From contig DRNB01000014.1 of assembly GCA_011375045.1 (NCBI GenBank), forward strand, positions 1 through 9,824: DNA of 9,824 nt, read 5' to 3'. The notes under the pieces were generated by a model that was given only the letters and a program-made list of their open reading frames with translations, had not been told where the DNA came from and did no database searches. Of this stretch, positions 1-6,850 are shown in pieces. Made by a program: the position numbers and the translations under genes. The stretch comes from Aquifex aeolicus (lineage in GTDB: Bacteria > Aquificota > Aquificia > Aquificales > Aquificaceae). Numbering within the stretch: position 1 is the stretch's first letter; every line of letters begins with the position of its first letter.

Positions 1-290
1 CAGGCGGTCTGGCACATGTAGCAGGCTACACATCTGCTCTTGCCCTTTTCGTAGCTCATGTAGCGCTCTATGGCTTTGAGGGAGTCAGGCTCCGAACCGT
101 CCCAGACGAAGTGTCCGTGAGCACCCCTGAACCTCTTGGGGGGAGTCAGCTTCTCCGCCGGGTACTCGGTGGTGATGGGTTTCCTGAGCATGTTCCTGAG
201 GGTAACCGACAGCCCCTTCAGGAAATCTATGAAGAATATGGTCTCAACTACGTTGAGAACGTCCCTTCTGCTGACCCTCTTCACACCCAT
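1..290 (-). CDS. nuoI: NADH-quinone oxidoreductase subunit I (NuoI), N-terminal part, cut by window edge
   Basis: Peripheral-arm subunit of complex I that carries two 4Fe-4S clusters and passes electrons towards NuoB and quinone. Ninety-six codons are visible; the rest lies beyond the left edge. Residues about 17-36 form an amphipathic or hydrophobic N-terminal segment, followed by a PPKRFRGAHG region (50-59). The first ferredoxin motif starts RCVACYMCQTA, giving C87, C90 and C93; the next codon begins TG, consistent with the fourth cysteine. The ATG at 290 was chosen because GGAGGT (296-301) lies 5 bases upstream. This ATG shares one base with the nuoH stop (TGATG), so translation is probably coupled. 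The stretch between RGAHG and the first cysteine is longer than in textbook NuoI proteins. Identification is confident; length and second cluster cannot be judged. Confidence 0.95.
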   Translation of the reverse strand, partial: MGVKRVSRRDVLNVVETIFFIDFLKGLSVTLRNMLRKPITTEYPAEKLTPPKRFRGAHGHFVWDGSEPDSLKAIERYMSYEKGKSRCVACYMCQTA

Positions 291-1309
291 CAGCTACCTC
301 CGAAAAAGTAAACTACCGTCGCCGTAACCACAACGTTCAGGAGGGCGAGAGGGAGCATTATCCTCCACGCTATCTCCGTAACGTCCTTAGCCTGAAACCG
401 CGGCAGCGTCCAGTGTAGCCACATCACGAAGAAGACCAGACCGAACGTCTTTGCCAGGAACCAGAAGTAAGGGGACAGGGGTCCGAGGATGCGCGGACCG
501 GACCAGCCTCCGAGAAAGAGCACCACGGCTATGGCGGACAGAGCCATAACGTTCAGATACCACTCCGCCATCGGCAGGGCACCGAACTTCATGCCCCCGT
601 ACTCCACGTTGTAACCCGTAACCAGCTCCGCCTCGGCTTCCTGTATGTCGAAGGGAACCCTTCCTGATTCCGCAAGCATGCAGAAGAGATACAGGATGAA
701 GGCAACGGGCTGATAGAAGACAAACCACACCCCTCGCTCTATCTGAGCCTCCACTATGCCCGTGGTGCTCATGGTGCCCGCCAGAAGGATCACCCCCAGA
801 ACCGCGAAACCCAGGACCACCTCGTAGGCGATGATCACCGCCGCCTTCCGGAGGGAGCCTATGAAGGCGTACTTGGAGTTGGAAGCCCAGCCGGAGAAAA
901 CGGTCCCGTAAACCGCCAGCGATCCCATGGCAAAGACGATGAGTATCGCTATGTTCACGTCCGCTATTATGGGCTTCACCGGATAGCCAAAGACCGTGAA
1001 CTCAGGTCCAAAGGGTATTACCGAAAAGAGGAGTATGGAGGGCGCAACCGCCATCATTATCGCCAGATAGTAAACCGGAACGTCGGCACCCCTCGGGATG
1101 ATGGATTCCTTCGTCATCAGCTTCAGACCGTCCGCAAGGGGCTGCAGGAGACCGAAAGGTCCCACCACCGTAGGTCCGAGGCGAGCCTGAATGTGGCCAG
1201 CCACTTTGCGCTCCACCCAGGTCAGATAGGCTCCGAGCCCCAGAGCCACACCCAAGACAACCCCGATCTTCACAAGGGTAACCAGAAGCGAAACGAAAAA
1301 CTCACCCAT
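290..1309 (-). CDS. nuoH: NADH-quinone oxidoreductase subunit H (NuoH)
   Basis: Membrane-arm subunit at the junction with the peripheral arm. It forms part of the quinone chamber and the first part of the proton path. At 339 residues it has the usual family length. Visible signatures are WVERKVAGHIQARLGP (31-46), GLLQPLADGLKLMTKE (53-68), and the loop from AESGRVPFD (213) through EAEAELVTGYNVEYGGMKF (to 242), which is rich in conserved acidic residues and is tied to quinone binding in this family. Multiple hydrophobic segments span the chain, including 9-30, 81-98, 118-136, 157-177, 196-212, 252-268, 285-300 and 316-336. The ATG at 1309 is preceded by GAGGA. It starts 9 bases after the nuoCD stop and overlaps nuoI by one base, placing it inside the operon. 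No frameshift or missing motif was seen. Confidence 0.97.
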   Translation of the reverse strand: MGEFFVSLLVTLVKIGVVLGVALGLGAYLTWVERKVAGHIQARLGPTVVGPFGLLQPLADGLKLMTKESIIPRGADVPVYYLAIMMAVAPSILLFSVIPFGPEFTVFGYPVKPIIADVNIAILIVFAMGSLAVYGTVFSGWASNSKYAFIGSLRKAAVIIAYEVVLGFAVLGVILLAGTMSTTGIVEAQIERGVWFVFYQPVAFILYLFCMLAESGRVPFDIQEAEAELVTGYNVEYGGMKFGALPMAEWYLNVMALSAIAVVLFLGGWSGPRILGPLSPYFWFLAKTFGLVFFVMWLHWTLPRFQAKDVTEIAWRIMLPLALLNVVVTATVVYFFGGS

Positions 1310-1318
1310 AGCCCATCC

Positions 1319-3079
1319 TCACCTGTCGGTTTCACCCACCACCGGATCCAGACTTCCCAGAAGGGCGATGGCGTCCGCGATGGTTCTACCCTCTATAAGC
1401 TTCGGGAATATGGAGAGGTTGTAGAAGGCTCCCGACCTTATCCTCAGCCTGTAAGGTCTGCCCTCACCTGTGGAGAGTATGTAGAAACCCAGCTCACCCC
1501 TCGGATTCTCGGCGGAGGAGAAAACCTCTCCGGGGGGCGCCTTTTCGCCGTGAACCACGATCCTGAAGGTCTGAACCATATCCTCCAGAGCCTTAAAAAC
1601 GTCCGATCGGGGTGGCATAACGGCTGGATGATCCTTGTTGAGGTAAGGTGCGGATCTGGGCATCTTCTCGAGCTTTGCCACACACTGCTCTATTATCCTT
1701 ACGCTCTGTGCCATCTCCTCCATCCGCACCAGATACCTGTCGTAAACGTCCCCCGTTTCACCGACGGGAACGTCGAACTCCACCTCGTCGTAGGCGGCGT
1801 AAGGTTCCAGCTTCCTTATGTCGTAGGGAACCCCAGACCCCCTTGCCACGGGACCCGAGAGTCCGTAGCTGTGGACATCCTCCCTCGTGATGATTCCGAC
1901 ACCTTTGGTTCTCCGTAGCCATATTCTGTTTCTGGTCAGAAGGGTGTGGTACTCCTTCAGCCTCTTGGGGAAGTCCTTCACAAAAGCCTTAACCACATCG
2001 AGAGTTCCTTCAGCCAGATCGTAGTGAACCCCGCCTATCCTGAGAAAGCAGGTGGTCAGCCTGTAGCCGGCGTTACCCTCTATAAGATCCATTATCTTCT
2101 CCCTTTCCCTGAAGCAGTAAAGGAACACGGTAAGGGCACCCAGATCGAGGGCACCCGTTCCCAGCCAGAGGAGGTGGGAGTTTATCCTCTGGAGTTCCGC
2201 GAACATGGTTCTTATATACCTCGCCTTTTCGGGAACCTCTATGCCCAGGAGCTTCTCGACCGCCGTTACGTAGGAGAGTTCGTTGCATATGGAGGATATG
2301 TAATCCATCCTGTTGGTGTAGGGGAGGAACTGAAAGTAGTGAAGGTTCTCCGCTATCTTCTCCATTCCCCTGTGGAGCTGTCCCAGGATTATGTCCGTCT
2401 GAACAACGAACTCCCCCTCCAGGTCGAAGAGGAACCAGATCGTTCCGTGGGTTCCCGGGTGGAGGGGACCCCAGTTGAGAACGAGCTGAGCCTTCTTCCT
2501 CAGACGAGCCTTTTCGGTTCGCTCCAGATCCTCGAGGGTAGCCACCCTCGTGTGGGTGAGTTCGAAATCGTGGGAGGGGGGATCGGTTCTGCCCTGAAGC
2601 ACCTCCGTCAGCGACGGAAGCTCCTGCTCCGGGATCCCTCCGAGGGGAAAGTCCTTCCTCAGGGGGAAGTGCTCGTAACCCTCCCACAGGAACATCCTCC
2701 GCAGGTTTTCATGTCCCTCGAACTCCACACCGAACATATCGTAGATCTCTCTTTCCGCCCATCTGGCTCCCCTCCACAGATCGGAGGCGGTCGGGAGCTT
2801 ACCGCCCTCCGCCCACACCCTCACCGCAACCCTCTCGTTCTCGGCCGGGTTGTAGAGGATGTAGAGGATCCGGAACCTGCGGGGGTCCTGGGGGAAGTCG
2901 GTGCAGGACATATCGACGAAGTGAACGTAATCCTCTCTGTCCCTCAGGTAAAGGAGAAGGTCCCTGAGCCTGCCTCTGGATACCTCGAAACCCGCAATGT
3001 GGTCTCCGGTAAAGACACCTACATCGCTACCGAAGGCACCTATTACCCTCTCTACCGCCGCTCTGTTAATCCAGGGCAT
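1319..3079 (-). CDS. nuoCD: Fused NADH-quinone oxidoreductase subunits C and D (NuoCD)
   Basis: One chain of 586 residues carrying two complex I peripheral-arm subunits. The NuoC (30 kDa-type) part spans about 1-165 and shows the family signature ending EREIYDMFGVEFEGHENLRR (109-128). A charged linker (about 165-197) leads into the NuoD (49 kDa-type) part, with NWGPLHPGTHG (202-212), GQLHRGMEKIAENL (233-246) and LPYTNRMDY (252-260). From the family, the second histidine of HPGTH (H211) and the tyrosine of RMDY (Y260) are the quinone-headgroup ligands. The C-terminus ends in the typical LGSLDPVVGETDR. The start ATG at 3079 has GGAGAGG just upstream and lies 10 bases after the nuoB stop. C/D fusion is known in enterobacteria and, as I recall, in Aquifex. 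The gene is followed directly by nuoH, without nuoE, nuoF or nuoG. Confidence 0.96.
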   Translation of the reverse strand: MPWINRAAVERVIGAFGSDVGVFTGDHIAGFEVSRGRLRDLLLYLRDREDYVHFVDMSCTDFPQDPRRFRILYILYNPAENERVAVRVWAEGGKLPTASDLWRGARWAEREIYDMFGVEFEGHENLRRMFLWEGYEHFPLRKDFPLGGIPEQELPSLTEVLQGRTDPPSHDFELTHTRVATLEDLERTEKARLRKKAQLVLNWGPLHPGTHGTIWFLFDLEGEFVVQTDIILGQLHRGMEKIAENLHYFQFLPYTNRMDYISSICNELSYVTAVEKLLGIEVPEKARYIRTMFAELQRINSHLLWLGTGALDLGALTVFLYCFREREKIMDLIEGNAGYRLTTCFLRIGGVHYDLAEGTLDVVKAFVKDFPKRLKEYHTLLTRNRIWLRRTKGVGIITREDVHSYGLSGPVARGSGVPYDIRKLEPYAAYDEVEFDVPVGETGDVYDRYLVRMEEMAQSVRIIEQCVAKLEKMPRSAPYLNKDHPAVMPPRSDVFKALEDMVQTFRIVVHGEKAPPGEVFSSAENPRGELGFYILSTGEGRPYRLRIRSGAFYNLSIFPKLIEGRTIADAIALLGSLDPVVGETDR

Positions 3080-3089
3080 CCACCTCTCC

Positions 3090-3629
3090 TCAAACGGTCG
3101 TATCCTGCGGAGCTATGAGTCCCTCCTTCTCGACCGATTTCCTGAACTCCTCGAACTCCCTGTCGTACCTGGAGATACCCCGCTCCTTTATCTTTCTCTG
3201 GAGCTGGAGTATCCCGTAGATCAACCCCTGAGGGGTTGGCGGACACCCCGGAACGTAAACATCGACAGGTATTATTCTATCTATACCCTGAAGGGTAGAG
3301 TACGTTGGAAAGGGACCTCCCGCGCTGGCACAACCGCCCATCGCTATGCACCACTTGGGATCCGGCATCTGATCCCAGATCAGCTTGAGCATGGGAGCAA
3401 CCTTGTTCACAACCGTTCCCGCCACTATGAGAACGTCCGACTGTCTGGGGGACGCCCTGAAGATAACGCCCAGCCTGTCTAAATCGAATCGGGAGGCGGC
3501 GGCATGCATCATCTCTATGGCACAGCAGGCGAGTCCTATGGTAACAGGCCAGAGAGCGTTCCTCCTGCCCCATCTCAGGAGCTCGTCGACCGTTGTGGTA
3601 ACAAAGCCGTTGGAGTTTATGGAAGCCAT
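3090..3629 (-). CDS. nuoB: NADH-quinone oxidoreductase subunit B (NuoB)
   Basis: Complex I subunit that holds cluster N2, the last iron-sulfur centre before quinone, and packs against NuoD and NuoH. At 179 residues it is of normal length. All four expected N2 ligands are visible: the tandem pair C35-C36 in ACCAIEMM, C100 in MGGCASAGG, and C129 in VPGCPPTPQGL. Other family features are the ASPRQSD segment (59-65) and the VAGTVVNKVAP segment (69-79). The ATG at 3629 follows GGGAGGT by 7-8 bases and sits 16 bases after the nuoA stop, so it is the second gene of the operon. Nothing odd was seen apart from an extra cysteine (C94) close to the third ligand. Confidence 0.97.
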   Translation of the reverse strand: MASINSNGFVTTTVDELLRWGRRNALWPVTIGLACCAIEMMHAAASRFDLDRLGVIFRASPRQSDVLIVAGTVVNKVAPMLKLIWDQMPDPKWCIAMGGCASAGGPFPTYSTLQGIDRIIPVDVYVPGCPPTPQGLIYGILQLQRKIKERGISRYDREFEEFRKSVEKEGLIAPQDTTV

Positions 3630-3645
3630 AATCTCTACCTCCCGG

Positions 3646-4005
3646 TCAGGTCTGCCATCTGAGGGCTCCCTTTGCCCAGGCGTAAACGAAGCCCAGAGCG
3701 AGGATGAATATGAACAGGACCGCCTCTATGAGTCCGTACAGCCCTATGTCTCTGAAGACCACCGCCCAGGGAAACAGATAGGCTACTTCTATATCGAAGA
3801 GGATGAGGAGAAGTCCGAGGAGATAGTACCCCTGCTTGAAGGTCCCCCGGGCTTCCGGATCGTAAAGGGGAACACCGCACTCGTAGGGGTAATCCTCCAG
3901 GGGATCCTTTCTGAAGGTTCCCATTATATCGTTCATAAAGGCAAACACCAGACCTACGGTAACAGCGATGAGCGCAAAGACAAAAATAGCCCCGTATCCT
4001 TCCAT
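3646..4005 (-). CDS. nuoA: NADH-quinone oxidoreductase subunit A (NuoA)
   Basis: Small membrane subunit of complex I with three predicted transmembrane helices, at about residues 5-25, 59-80 and 85-108 of a 119-residue protein. The long first loop contains the conserved YECGVPLYDPEA segment with the invariant cysteine that reports conformational state in this family. KQGYYLLGLLLILFDIEVAY precedes FPWAVVF, a classic NuoA signature. I chose the ATG at 4005, giving MEGYGAIF, because AAGGGG (4011-4016) lies 5 bases upstream. The frame is open further up to a TTG at 4038, but that start would fall in the -10 region of the promoter and has no ribosome binding site. This is the first gene of the nuo operon. 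Only 49 bases separate it from the upstream res stop. Confidence 0.95.
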   Translation of the reverse strand: MEGYGAIFVFALIAVTVGLVFAFMNDIMGTFRKDPLEDYPYECGVPLYDPEARGTFKQGYYLLGLLLILFDIEVAYLFPWAVVFRDIGLYGLIEAVLFIFILALGFVYAWAKGALRWQT

Positions 4006-4010
4006 AGCTT

Positions 4011-4016
4011 CCCCTT
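4011..4016 (-). promoter_or_regulatory. Ribosome binding site deciding the nuoA start
   Basis: On the minus strand AAGGGG stands 5 bases before the ATG at 4005. It is one mismatch from the AAGGAG core and supports the 119-residue NuoA over a longer version starting at a TTG at 4038. Confidence 0.7.
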
Positions 4017-4028
4017 GAAGCACACAAA

Positions 4029-4058
4029 AATATAACAACCAGACCCTCTAACTGTCAA
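4029..4058 (-). promoter_or_regulatory. Sigma-70-type promoter of the nuo operon
   Basis: Reading the minus strand, a perfect -35 box TTGACA (4058-4053) is followed by an 18-base spacer and TATATT (4034-4029); shifting the -10 by one base gives TTATAT with 17 bases. The transcription start should fall near 4021, leaving a leader of roughly 16 bases that just accommodates the nuoA ribosome binding site. The stop codon of the upstream res gene (TGA, 4057-4055) lies inside the -35 box. The boxes are seen directly; promoter activity is inferred. Confidence 0.75.
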
Positions 4059-6073
4059 GGGAAGCTGTCTTCAGTGCTCCGGTTGCCACCCTCCGAAGGA
4101 ACAGCGGATATAAAATCTCCAAGTTTACTTAAGAGAGTCAGAGGGTCCCTGAATATTCTTCTACCGGATATGTGAACCACCCCACCGGAGTCTAAGAGCG
4201 TCCGCTTTACCTCCCTGACAGCTCTTAAATCCCTGCCCGTAAGGATACAGAGCACCGCATCGCTTTCTACATTCTTTATAAAAGATACTGCCTCTTTAAA
4301 ATCCTCCTCCCCCGCGTAGAATCTGAGCTGATCCTCCCTCTTTCCCTTCACAGAGGTGTTTTTTTCCGCGGCTTTAGTTTTTCCAGCTTCCCTGCTTTCT
4401 CTTTCCAGCGTTTCGCTAACAACTGAGAGAACTGCCTTTCTGTTTGTAGCAAAAATGTAGAGCGTTTCCAGACACCTTATTAGATCTCGTCTCTTCCGGT
4501 GCTCCCTTACCTTCACCCTTACGCCCCTTCCTACCGACTGAAGAATAAACTTCTGGGCATCTCTGCTTCCTATGTTTATAAACATAATTACACTGGGTCT
4601 TGGACTGTCCCAGCCTTCATAAAAGCTCCTCGAGCCCGCAAGCAAGCTTATGCTGTCCCACTCATCGATGTTCAGAAAGTAATCTTCCCTTTCAAAGGTT
4701 TCGTTAATAACAAGTCCTTCCGAGACAGATTTGAGCCAGTCCACAACGTCCCCGATCTTTATCAAAGCAAAGGGTCTGTCCCCACCCCTCAGTTTGAATG
4801 CAAGCTCCTGTCTGTTCTCGGGATGATACACCACCTCCACCTCCGAAGGTCCGGCTGAGGAAAAGAAGTATCGATAAAAGTCGCCCGGAGTGAACTCACA
4901 CAGCTTTTCGACTTCACTCTCCCTCAGTCCTCCTCCTTCTACCCAGAACTCCACCTCCTTCAGTTCACTTACAAGCTCATCCCTCAGTCTCAGAAACGTA
5001 TCTTCCTCAAGTCCTCTCTCAGCCACCAGGAAGAGCTCTCTGAAAAATAACCTCAAGTCCGCCTCCTCGGTGTTTACTGTATTAACAAGAACAACCGCAA
5101 GGGGTGAGGGATACCCGTCGCTTCGCATTTTTCTGAGGAACCCTGTGAGCAGGAGAAGCTTGGCAATTACATCCTTCTTCTCCTCTTCGGTGTACTCCGC
5201 CCCCTTCTTTCTGAAGGCTGTGGTTTGCGATTTCATCACAGCTATATGCTTTCCATACCCCTGTCGCACGAAATCTGCGAGATTAAACCTGTAAACGGTG
5301 CTTACTCTGTCGAAGGTGTCGGTGAAAGCAGCCGAGAAGTTGAACATGAAACCCCTCTTTGTAAAAACCATAAATATCTGCTTTCTCTTGCTTTCCTCGT
5401 TATCTCCCTTGTGTGCCTCGTCCAGAATCAGATACCATCCTCCGTTACTGTGATAGTATCTGTAGTCAAGAATTTTGTCCCCCCTCCTGTCCGAAATAAG
5501 GTCAGACCGATAGTAGAAGACAAGTATGTTGTCTCTATCGCAGAGCTGGGGATTTGCCTTCCTGTAGTTGAGCTTGCTAAGCTCCTCAAGGATAATCTTC
5601 CTGCTTCTCCCTCTGTTATACTCCTCCACGTGTTTTTTAAAAGAGAGAATCAGGTCATCCCTCTGCGTCAGGAAGAGTATATCTCGTTCGGGGATAACAT
5701 CTTCCCTCATAAGGTAATCGAGAAGTTCTATGAGCTTGACTATTACTACTGTTTTCCCCGAGCCTGTAGCCATCCAGAAGCTTCCCCTGTTCACAAAGGT
5801 CTGATAGGTTAGCTCCTCCCTCCTGAAGTATTCCTTCAGTATCTCAGAGCTTGCTGTCCACTTCTCCCGGAACCCCCTCTTTCTGTATTCCTCCCAGAGT
5901 TTCGATCGCTCCTCCTTTATCTCCTGATAGTAGTAAAAGAGAAGTCTGTGAGCATTTCTGAGAGCCTTCTGCTGGTAATCGTAGAGTTTTATCTTCCCGG
6001 AGAAATCCTCAGGATCCAAAGGATACTCTAAAGGAGGAAGGGATTCTATAAAATCCTGCAGCATAGTTTTCAT
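4055..6073 (-). CDS. Type III restriction-like helicase (Res-type SF2 ATPase) without a visible nuclease domain
   Basis: Likely the ATP-driven DNA translocase of a restriction system, 672 residues long. SF2 motifs in order: Q-motif-like YDYQQKAL (31-38), Walker A MATGSGKT (101-108, K107), LFLTQRDD (133-140), Walker B WYLILDEAH (213-221, DEAH at 218-221), motif III FSAAFTDT (246-253, alanine where SAT is usual), motif V SRSFYEGWD (481-489), and motif VI QSVGRGVRV (512-520). This set, especially the EGWD and QSVGRGVR pair, fits Res subunits of type III systems. Classic Res proteins are about 900-1000 residues with a C-terminal PD-(D/E)xK nuclease. Here the roughly 150 residues after motif VI show no D...ExK pattern. 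The start ATG at 6073 overlaps the upstream stop (ATGA), implying coupled translation; an ATG at 6064 is an alternative. The gene closes a mod-X-res operon. Confidence 0.85.
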   Translation of the reverse strand: MKTMLQDFIESLPPLEYPLDPEDFSGKIKLYDYQQKALRNAHRLLFYYYQEIKEERSKLWEEYRKRGFREKWTASSEILKEYFRREELTYQTFVNRGSFWMATGSGKTVVIVKLIELLDYLMREDVIPERDILFLTQRDDLILSFKKHVEEYNRGRSRKIILEELSKLNYRKANPQLCDRDNILVFYYRSDLISDRRGDKILDYRYYHSNGGWYLILDEAHKGDNEESKRKQIFMVFTKRGFMFNFSAAFTDTFDRVSTVYRFNLADFVRQGYGKHIAVMKSQTTAFRKKGAEYTEEEKKDVIAKLLLLTGFLRKMRSDGYPSPLAVVLVNTVNTEEADLRLFFRELFLVAERGLEEDTFLRLRDELVSELKEVEFWVEGGGLRESEVEKLCEFTPGDFYRYFFSSAGPSEVEVVYHPENRQELAFKLRGGDRPFALIKIGDVVDWLKSVSEGLVINETFEREDYFLNIDEWDSISLLAGSRSFYEGWDSPRPSVIMFINIGSRDAQKFILQSVGRGVRVKVREHRKRRDLIRCLETLYIFATNRKAVLSVVSETLERESREAGKTKAAEKNTSVKGKREDQLRFYAGEEDFKEAVSFIKNVESDAVLCILTGRDLRAVREVKRTLLDSGGVVHISGRRIFRDPLTLLSKLGDFISAVPSEGGNRSTEDSFP

Positions 6074-6837
6074 CCCCGCAACATCTTTATAAACTCCTCG
6101 TATTCCAAGGTTTTGTCCAGCCGAACTGATACCCCCGAACCCCAGCCCGGGACAGTTTTTCTCCTGAACTCCGTTTTACCGCTGAGCTCCTTTAGGTAGA
6201 AGATGCGTGCATCTTCAGTGTATATTAGAAGGATCTTCGCCCTGGGATTCAGAATATCTGTCCTCAGCTCCCTGAGAGATATGAATTGTCCCAAGCCTAT
6301 GTATACCTCCGGTCCTCCGTCTTCCTCTAACACAAAGGTTTTCTCCTCCAGAAAGTATCCGGATGAAGGTATAAAGAAGTCAAGATCCGTTACAGATACA
6401 GATTTCCCGAGATATTCTCTAAAAAATCTACTCAACGGCGTTGCTTCATCGCTACCCCTTGCCGAAGACCTTTCAAATTTGCAGTCCATTGATTCCAATA
6501 GAAGCTCCTTGAAATCTCTATAGCTGAAGGTGAAGGTTTCACCTTTATACAGAAGCTTAACCGCTTCCTTTCCTTCGTCCAGATGACATCCCCACACTCT
6601 GTCCCTCATAAAATCCTTCAAAAAGTTAGATATTGTCTCCAGGAATCTGCTCTGCATCTCTTCTGAGCTTAGAAACTCCTTCAATATTAAGTATCTACTG
6701 GGAGTGCTCCTGTTAAACTCACCCCTACATGTGATTACAAAAATATTTTTCTCATAAAAAATTTCATTTTGCTTAAAAAGAGGCTCTAACATGGAAGGTC
6801 TACTTCCAAATTTTTCCTCCTTTACTTCTATAGCCAT
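6070..6837 (-). CDS. Uncharacterised protein of a restriction operon, candidate PD-(D/E)xK nuclease
   Basis: I do not recognise this 255-residue protein as a named family. It lies between mod and the res-like helicase: 5 bases after the mod stop and overlapping the helicase start by 4 bases. Around the middle, a hydrophobic strand containing D151 and D153 is followed by FFIPSSGYF and then L-E-E-K, giving D153-x10-E164-x-K166, the spacing expected of a PD-(D/E)xK catalytic core. An amphipathic helix with Q184 (GQFISLREL) and a further strand (AKILLIYT) follow, as often in that fold. The N-terminal half is charged and mostly helical, with FSYRDFKELLLES (105-117). There is no signal peptide or membrane segment. 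The ATG at 6837 is preferred over the GTG at 6852 because GGAGGTGA precedes it at 5 bases. Nuclease function is inference; a structural or specificity role is the alternative. Confidence 0.6.
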   Translation of the reverse strand: MAIEVKEEKFGSRPSMLEPLFKQNEIFYEKNIFVITCRGEFNRSTPSRYLILKEFLSSEEMQSRFLETISNFLKDFMRDRVWGCHLDEGKEAVKLLYKGETFTFSYRDFKELLLESMDCKFERSSARGSDEATPLSRFFREYLGKSVSVTDLDFFIPSSGYFLEEKTFVLEEDGGPEVYIGLGQFISLRELRTDILNPRAKILLIYTEDARIFYLKELSGKTEFRRKTVPGWGSGVSVRLDKTLEYEEFIKMLRG

Positions 6838-6842
6838 CCTCT

Positions 6843-6850
6843 TCACCTCC
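6843..6850 (-). promoter_or_regulatory. Ribosome binding site overlapping the mod stop codon
   Basis: GGAGGTGA on the minus strand stands 5 bases before the ATG at 6837, and its last three bases are the mod stop codon TGA. The ribosome ending mod is thus placed on the initiation site of the next gene. This decides for the 6837 start against the in-frame GTG at 6852. Confidence 0.75.

Noticed and set aside
1193..1918. Open frame of 241 codons on the plus strand over nuoH and nuoCD
   Set aside because: It crosses two confident genes on the other strand and has no recognisable features or good start context.
1946..3118. Long open frame of 390 codons on the plus strand opposite nuoCD
   Set aside because: It is exactly antisense to a well-recognised gene, its product has no recognisable family features, and it reflects codon bias of the true gene.
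4006..4038. Upstream TTG start giving an 11-residue longer NuoA
   Set aside because: The extension has no ribosome binding site and would place the start inside the -10 region of the promoter. The ATG at 4005 has AAGGGG at good spacing and gives the normal family N-terminus.
4061..4072. Small hairpin (GAAG, four-base loop, CTTC) near the end of res as a terminator
   Set aside because: The stem is only 4 base pairs, lies inside the coding region, and is not followed by a T-run.
5225..5812. Open frame of 195 codons opposite the helicase gene
   Set aside because: It is antisense to the helicase motifs I to III, which are intact on the minus strand.
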